Both the position numbers and the translations under genes were made by a program. From Basidiobolus heterosporus B8920 (taxonomy: Eukaryota; Basidiobolomycota; Basidiobolomycetes; Basidiobolales; Basidiobolaceae): a stretch of 64,000 nucleotides of DNA. The notes below the pieces were generated by a model. That model made no database searches and was not told where the DNA came from. It saw only the letters and a list, made by a program, of their open reading frames with translations. Position 1 is the first letter of the stretch. Each line of letters begins with the position of its first letter. The DNA lies in contig JNET01030215.1 in assembly GCA_000697455.1 (NCBI GenBank), positions 1 to 64,000 on the forward strand, in the 5' to 3' direction. Of this stretch, positions 58,698 to 64,000 are shown one piece after another.

Positions 58698-60677
58698 ATG
58701 TTTTATATACGGCGCTTTAGTGCGAACTGGTGCCTTATTCATGTTATTCAAACCCCTAAGATTCGTTCACCTCACTTGCCCATGGTCTGGAAAAGCGCCC
58801 ACTTCCTGCCACAACTGCAATACGTTCGAGGTTATGTCACCACTGTAGCTCCAAAATCTATCAGTACAAACATGCGTACTGATGAGAGACTTCACTTCAA
58901 GACGTTGCCAAACAGAAAAATTGATCAAGTACTCGAAACCTACCTCTCACTTGATTCAATTTCCCGGAAAAACAGGTCACACGAGGAGTATCTGTCTCTG
59001 CTTAGAAAGCTTCGAAGGCAAACACCTAGACATCAATTCGCCAAGCATATTGCTCAAGTAGTCAAGGATCTTCTAGAAGCCGGAATACCTCTTTCCCACA
59101 CTGAATGCATAGATCTTATGCTACTTACCTCCAACATCTCGCATCATAGTCTTACGCTTGATATTTTCCATACGTTCTTTTTAACCAAATTATCACCAGA
59201 CAAGAGGATATACAATATTGCACTCAATTCAGCAGTGAAACTCCACAACCTGTCCTTAATGAAGACAATCTTCAACGATTGCCAACGGGCCGGTATTTTC
59301 CCAGATATTGCCACATACACTATTCTCCTTGAAGGTTACCTTTCTCACGCTCAAATCTCCTCGGCTGACAAGATCTTTGCTGATATATACGCCAACAAAT
59401 TACAGCCCACTCTCTCCACATACAATGTTTATATCAAAGGTTTGGCCAACCTGAATCAGATAGACAGAGCGATGGAGATCTATCGACAGATGAAGAGTCA
59501 CGGAATCACCCCTGATGTTCAGCTATTCTCTACTATGATTGATGGGCTATTCAAAAATCGTCGACGTACGCTGGTTCAGGAAGTATGGCTAGACATGGTA
59601 GCAGCGCAGCTGAAGCCAAACTTAGTAACGTACAACATTGTCATTGATGGCTTTATGAAGTGCAAAAATGTATTGGCAGCTGAGCAGGCGCTAATGCAAA
59701 TGACATTAGACGGAAAGACTCCAGACATTGTAACATACACACTTTTAATTCACGGTTACATCAAGAATGCTTGTATAGACAAGGCAGTCACTACCTGGAA
59801 ACAAGCAATCGCATCGCACATCCCCCTTGATACTGTTTTATTTAATTGCCTTATCGATGCTTTCTTCAACTTCAAAGATCAAGAGCACAAGCGTATCGTT
59901 TCTGAGCTTCTTACCAGCATCCCCGGCATCCAATACAAGACCGATACGTTCAACATCATCACCAAGAACACGACCACAGTCTCATCCCTTGAAGATGCAA
60001 TCGATCTTCTAGACTCTATGTCACAAGAGGGACTCACTCCTAGTCTGGCTACTTATCTGTTTCTTATGACTTCACTTGTCAAAAGACGAGACCTTTCAGG
60101 AGTCGTCAAGCTCTACGCAAAAGCCAAAGAATCCCCCATGAAATCAGACCTGGCGATACACGGAGTTGCCATGAAAGCATTTGTGAATCACAAGGATGTT
60201 GAGTCAGCTCGACAAATCCTTGAAGAGTTGATTGCATCTGGGATACGGCCCAATCACATCCTCTTCAGCATTCTTGCTCAAGGATATGCCCAGACAAAGG
60301 ACGTGACTGGAGTCAAATGGGTATATCATCAAATGTTGAATCTGCAAGTCTCACCAGATACCTACCTATACAATATGATTGCCAAAAGCTATCTTAACAG
60401 CAAGCACCTCCCGGATGCCAAATTACTGTTCAAAGATATGGCGATGGATCCACAATTTCGTCCTAATGATGATACATTCTATATCCTGATCGAGGGCTTC
60501 CTACGGCATCAAGAAACACTCATGGCCACAAGGGTACTGAACTACATGAAGAACATACGCTTTATTCCTAAGCGAAACTCGCTAAAACTGCAAATCAACC
60601 GAATCAAAGAGGTATTGCCCCAGCACCAGAATCGCTCTTCGAAATTCGATAGAACTCGGAGGCGCTCTAGCATCTAA
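58698..60677 (+). CDS. Mitochondrial pentatricopeptide repeat (PPR) protein
   Basis: Single exon, 659 aa. The first about 45 residues are basic and hydrophobic, fitting a mitochondrial presequence. From residue about 130 to 630 there are roughly thirteen 35-residue PPR units; the best are DIATYTILLEGYLSHAQISS, TLSTYNVYIKGLANLNQIDR, NLVTYNIVIDGFMKCKNVLA, DIVTYTLLIHGYIKNACIDK and DTYLYNMIAKSYLNSKHLPD. The regular TYN-hI-G pattern is of the P class, without DYW or SMR ends. Such proteins bind mitochondrial RNA for processing, stability or translation. The tail is Arg-rich. The RNA target cannot be deduced here. Confidence 0.93.
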   Translation: MFYIRRFSANWCLIHVIQTPKIRSPHLPMVWKSAHFLPQLQYVRGYVTTVAPKSISTNMRTDERLHFKTLPNRKIDQVLETYLSLDSISRKNRSHEEYLSLLRKLRRQTPRHQFAKHIAQVVKDLLEAGIPLSHTECIDLMLLTSNISHHSLTLDIFHTFFLTKLSPDKRIYNIALNSAVKLHNLSLMKTIFNDCQRAGIFPDIATYTILLEGYLSHAQISSADKIFADIYANKLQPTLSTYNVYIKGLANLNQIDRAMEIYRQMKSHGITPDVQLFSTMIDGLFKNRRRTLVQEVWLDMVAAQLKPNLVTYNIVIDGFMKCKNVLAAEQALMQMTLDGKTPDIVTYTLLIHGYIKNACIDKAVTTWKQAIASHIPLDTVLFNCLIDAFFNFKDQEHKRIVSELLTSIPGIQYKTDTFNIITKNTTTVSSLEDAIDLLDSMSQEGLTPSLATYLFLMTSLVKRRDLSGVVKLYAKAKESPMKSDLAIHGVAMKAFVNHKDVESARQILEELIASGIRPNHILFSILAQGYAQTKDVTGVKWVYHQMLNLQVSPDTYLYNMIAKSYLNSKHLPDAKLLFKDMAMDPQFRPNDDTFYILIEGFLRHQETLMATRVLNYMKNIRFIPKRNSLKLQINRIKEVLPQHQNRSSKFDRTRRRSSI

Positions 60678-61430
60678 AAGAAATGCAGACTTTGAATTTC
60701 CGCACACACATACATTCACATTCGCATCCATATCCATATCCACATCCACATACACGCTCACATACTCACATATACACACTTCCACTCATGAGGCGTTCTC
60801 CTGCATTTCCTTCTTCGCTAATCTCTGTACATAAATAAACCGCATTTATAATCAAGAATAGAATCTGAATAGAAATCCATGAAAATCATGGTTATACAAA
60901 TCATGCGGATCGAATCACATCAGATCGTCAAGAAATGTTGCGTGAGGATCCCTGCGTAAGATCCCATAATTCTTCAGCTCACTTACAGCAATAAAGGGAC
61001 TTGCTGGCTATCCATGTCTCATCTAACACAATGAGAGTGTTTAATGGCTGACCGCATATATTGACGCGGATCTCGGATCAGAACGGCGTTCTGCTTGACT
61101 GATCTGTTTATCCTTTACACTCTGAATGTGGTAAAACGAAAGTGGTATCATAGTACCTCGTGGACAGGTCCTCACCGACTCTCTCAATCCACGGTGTCTC
61201 CTATCTCCACTACATTACACTGTATATTTCAAATCATTTGCTCTAAATATTTCCCGCCGTTTCGGATTATCGAAGGGAAGTATAGGGGAAGTTTAGTAGT
61301 GCATTAATTAAGATCAAATCCTGCCTTAGTTGGCATAGATGAGATTTGCCAGTAATATAAGTGGTACATTGGTAACCTTGGACTGCAAAACTCATTCACT
61401 CTCTAATCCTCCCAAGCTCGGAATCCTACT
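60678..61430. other. Intergenic with CA-rich microsatellite
   Basis: 753 bp after the PPR gene. It holds an imperfect CA/CCATAT-type run near 60701-60782. A 70-codon frame at 61095-61307 has no recognisable sequence. Confidence 0.5.
60701..60782 (+). repeat. Imperfect CA/CCATAT microsatellite
   Basis: About 80 bp of purine-poor sequence made of CACA, CATTCA, CCATAT and CCACAT units directly after the PPR stop codon; it would be in the transcript's 3' end. Confidence 0.7.
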
Positions 61431-61664
61431 ATGAACTCATATAAACCCGTCTCCTCTACAAGTTCTCACTATTCGACGAGGAACTCCTTCTCCAACCCTA
61501 TCAGTTGCTCAAGGGGCTCCTGTATGCCAGTTCATCACTATACCGGGCGAGGACTAACCATGTCTTTAGATAAGACTATCCCCGAATTTGCTTTCAGACG
61601 CAGGAATGCCATTGTGGAGGCCCTTTGGCCAATTGGTGCAGCCACTCCAGCTCACGTCTTTTAA
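61431..61664 (+). CDS. Hypothetical small protein
   Basis: A 77-codon single-exon frame starting at ATG 61431. The N-terminal half is rich in Ser, Tyr and Asn; the C-terminal half has a more ordered look (MSLDKTIPEFAFRRRNAIVE then ALWPIGAATPAHVF). I do not recognise it. The ordered half and clean ATG/stop support a real gene, but chance cannot be excluded. A second start at 61560 would leave only the ordered part. Confidence 0.45.
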   Translation: MNSYKPVSSTSSHYSTRNSFSNPISCSRGSCMPVHHYTGRGLTMSLDKTIPEFAFRRRNAIVEALWPIGAATPAHVF

Positions 61665-62109
61665 GTTGATTTAACCACCCACTAAACAGTTTCCTTTAAC
61701 CCCTTAAAAGTTCCCATAGATCAAATAGAATATGCCCTCGTGTAAATAATGCAGAATCTTATCAATTATCTGGCCTCTCAATTCTGCTTACACCATCCCA
61801 CATTTATTACTCCCCTCCCTTCGCACTGTACTCATTCACTATCTTCAGGTAAGCATTGTGAATGTATCAAGGTTGTCACGGAGGTAGTAAACCATCTTTT
61901 TGGTACTTGCAATTAAATATTCATTGTACCATTGAAACTTGGACTTTCATTATTTTATCACCAGGATGTGGTGGGTGAGCTGAACTAATAGGATGCAGTT
62001 TTGGTATAGAGCAATTATCGATCCTTACTTCTGATTGGTCTTTGGATTTGACTGATGTAAACACCCAGTTAAGTGTGACTTCTCCGGTCATCTTTTGCTG
62101 CTTACTTTT
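61665..62109. other. Intergenic, nothing recognised
   Basis: 445 bp, T- and C-rich in part (about 61760-61850). No gene or motif can be supported. Confidence 0.45.
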
Positions 62110-62988
62110 ATGTCTCATTCGAGAGAACAAAAAAATTCACCTCAGGGTTTAGAGGGTCAACTGGATTGGCTTCAAGCACAATTACAGGTAAGAAAGCTCC
62201 AAGAATAGAGGGATCCCGTTGACATGACTGTTAACCTTCTCTCCTAGGCCAATGCTACTCCAAAGGTCAGACCTAAAAGTAAAGCTCCAAATTTGAAAGT
62301 GGAGGAAAAAAGAAACTGTAAAAAAAAAGAAAACTCATTCGAATCACACAGAAAGGTTCACCCATTGTTGAAGGTGGATTTGGAAGAGACAAGTTATCCT
62401 AAACCTCAAACATCTGAGGTCAACCTTAGTGAAGTCAGCTTGACTGAATACAACGATACTCAGATCTTACTTGCTAAGGTAAACGCTGCCCTGAAAGGAA
62501 ATGACTCTCAACGGGACTTGAATGGGCCTCAAGAAGAGGACGTGAACGCTTTACTAAGAAAGGTTGAGGAAGTTTTGAGTGAGCCATTTACCATGATTGA
62601 TTCACTTCCTCTAGCTCAGTCTAAACTGAAATCCTCTGAATCTACCGCTCATAGTCAAAAACAACAAACGACCTCAAAGATCACAAAAAAGAGTCGCTTT
62701 CCTCCTCATAATACTCAACAAACCAATAATCATCCCAAAGAGGCCCCTCGAATTCACGAAGAATACAAAAACCATAAGAAAATTAATCTTCAATCCTCTG
62801 ATTCTCGGCAACCGTTAAACCCGAACTATGATGATCACCGTCTTGGTAAAAAATCTACGCAGCAAGCTAAATATTCACACTCCTCGGAACCTATGCAACA
62901 AGTTCCACTCATTGTTGATCCACCAGTGTTTACGTATGCAGATCAACAACGCTTGAGGCGATTACGTGAAATGCGAAATCGTCAATGA
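62110..62988 (+). CDS. Unrecognised disordered protein
   Basis: Two exons: 62110-62187 (MSHSREQKNSPQGLEGQLDW then LQAQLQ) and from about 62250 (ANATPKVRPKSKAPNLK) to the stop at 62988, about 270 aa. The frame before 62293 has no ATG, so the first exon supplies the start. The protein is rich in Lys, Ser, Gln, Asn and Glu, and probably disordered, apart from short helices (DTQILLAKVNAALK; VNALLRKVEEVLSE) and an Arg-rich C-terminal helix (YADQQRLRRLREMRNRQ). These amphipathic helices could mediate binding. I cannot assign a function. Confidence 0.7.
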
Positions 62989-63236
62989 TCACTCAATACT
63001 ACACGTTAATTGGGTAGGCTGTATCTCCAAAAGATTAACTAATATGGCGGCACTGGGCTAAGCGTAAGGGTACCTTGATGGAAGAGCTGCTATGATAGAG
63101 GATTCGAGGTATACGCCTTCTTCATTCATCCTATACGATAGCTAAATTTCGTCAGTCACCTGTATATTTATGATTCTCTAAACAACCTGGAAATCCATTG
63201 GAATCAGTGTACTATTTATTTCTCTGAATAAATCAT

Positions 63237-64000
63237 TTAAAATTTATAAACATTGTTCTCGGAATAACCCAACTCTTTTAAAATACCTTCCACCTTTCCT
63301 TGTGATTTATCAGGATTCTTGGCACCTGCGATACCAGCAACCATTTGATCCGGACCACAAACGAATACCATGGTATCCTTGGCAGGTTTAGGCATGTATT
63401 TTTGAATCTTTTCCTTATCTACACGACCTTGATCTTGAGTCCAGTTCTTTGGTGGCTTATCTAAAGTATACCGGATTTCCAACTGTCCTTTATGCTCTTG
63501 AGCAAGTTTATCCAGCTCCTCACGAAGTAAGATATCTTCTTCAGTCACATTGGCAAAGACCAAAGTCACCTTAGTTTTATCTTCAGGGTTTTTGAAGATC
63601 TTCCTTAGTATTTGTAGCATGGGGGTGATCCCAGTACCACCAGCAATCATTCCCACATGACTGAGGGTATTGGCTTGATAAGGATATTTGGCGAATGGCC
63701 CTTTGACGGAAAGTTTATCCCCTGGCTTGAGGCTATGAATGTGCTCTGACATCGGACCACCGTTATATTTCTTAATAACCAAATCAAAGAAACCGGGGGA
63801 ATCTTCATCAGAAGTGGGGGTATACGGACGTACGACCATATCCTTAGAACCGTCGGATTTAGGTGCTTGAGTCATGATACATGATGCCACCGACATTCCT
63901 AGAACGGTGCCTTCTGGAAGCTCGAAACGGAATCGTTTCGTATTATAATTAATGTCTTTAATCTCCTTGAGTTTGAAATCCATGAATTGATTGGGATCCA
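63237..64000 (-). CDS. MCR1: NADH-cytochrome b5 reductase, partial (5' end outside)
   Basis: The window holds the last 248 codons from the internal Met at 63983 plus six upstream codons in frame (DPNQF before MDF). This aligns with the ALDP-F-L start of the flavin domain, so the true N-terminus with its membrane anchor lies beyond 64000. Motifs are VVRPYTPTSDEDS (FAD binding), GGPMSEHIHSLKPGD, GMIAGGTGITPMLQILRKIF (NADH-side Gly-rich loop), LVFANVTEEDILLREELD and FVCGPDQM. The enzyme passes electrons from NADH to cytochrome b5. It could be Mcr1 (mitochondrial) or Cbr1 (ER); the missing N-terminus would decide. Confidence 0.93.
   Translation of the reverse strand, partial: DPNQFMDFKLKEIKDINYNTKRFRFELPEGTVLGMSVASCIMTQAPKSDGSKDMVVRPYTPTSDEDSPGFFDLVIKKYNGGPMSEHIHSLKPGDKLSVKGPFAKYPYQANTLSHVGMIAGGTGITPMLQILRKIFKNPEDKTKVTLVFANVTEEDILLREELDKLAQEHKGQLEIRYTLDKPPKNWTQDQGRVDKEKIQKYMPKPAKDTMVFVCGPDQMVAGIAGAKNPDKSQGKVEGILKELGYSENNVYKF

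Overview
The window looks like nuclear DNA of a fungus, probably an early-diverging lineage (Zoopagomycota or Mucoromycota-like; this placement is an inference). The evidence is AT-leaning sequence, tightly packed genes on both strands, and many short GT-AG introns of about 50-120 bp. The gene set includes fungal-type genes (Snx41/Atg20, Mss4/Its3-type PIP5K, metacaspase, Mcr1-type reductase) together with genes that Dikarya have mostly lost or altered: RAB3GAP1, a GPCR-RGS fusion, a mitochondrial calcium uniporter, a sphingomyelin-synthase-like protein and a fused LKR/SDH. No CRISPR, rRNA or convincing tRNA was found. Spliced gene models come from joining reading frames at GT-AG (once GC-AG) borders that keep frame and family similarity. 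Borders given exactly were checked base by base; those marked 'about' were not.

Layout. 1-3.4 kb: the 3' part of a degenerate LINE, a diverged 200-bp direct repeat, a doubtful minus-strand ORF and a 15-bp minisatellite. 3.4-9.2 kb: RAB3GAP1, a small mitochondrial-type protein and a secreted protein. 9.4-14 kb: three plus-strand genes (BCD1, SNX41/ATG20, GPI11/PIGF). 14.2-17.1 kb, minus: a MATH-BTB protein and MCU. 17.4-27.6 kb: VMA21 (+), then PIP5K and SPT5 (both minus). 28.5-37.2 kb: GPCR-RGS, RIC1, an HD-domain phosphohydrolase (minus) and PPIL1. 37.5-44.9 kb: prefoldin 4 (minus), a PLP aminotransferase, metacaspase (minus), an SMS-like protein and GMF (minus). 45.8-56.2 kb: a TPT/SLC35 transporter, a 1.9-kb gene-poor stretch, a small mitochondrial-type protein, a HAD phosphatase and LKR/SDH. 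56.3-64 kb: OXA1 (minus), a GSKIP-like protein, a PPR protein, two unrecognised genes and the 3' end of MCR1 (minus).

Genes that share a process are scattered, as expected in a eukaryote. Membrane traffic: RAB3GAP1, RIC1, SNX41, PIP5K and VMA21. Mitochondria: MCU, OXA1, PPR, MCR1 and probably LKR/SDH. Gene expression: SPT5, PPIL1 and BCD1. The most notable observations are an MCU pore motif whose Asp is replaced by Gly, the fused LKR/SDH, the SMS-like gene, the GPCR-RGS gene, and several splicing oddities: a GC-AG intron, a 19-nt microexon, and a start codon separated from the rest of its gene by an intron.
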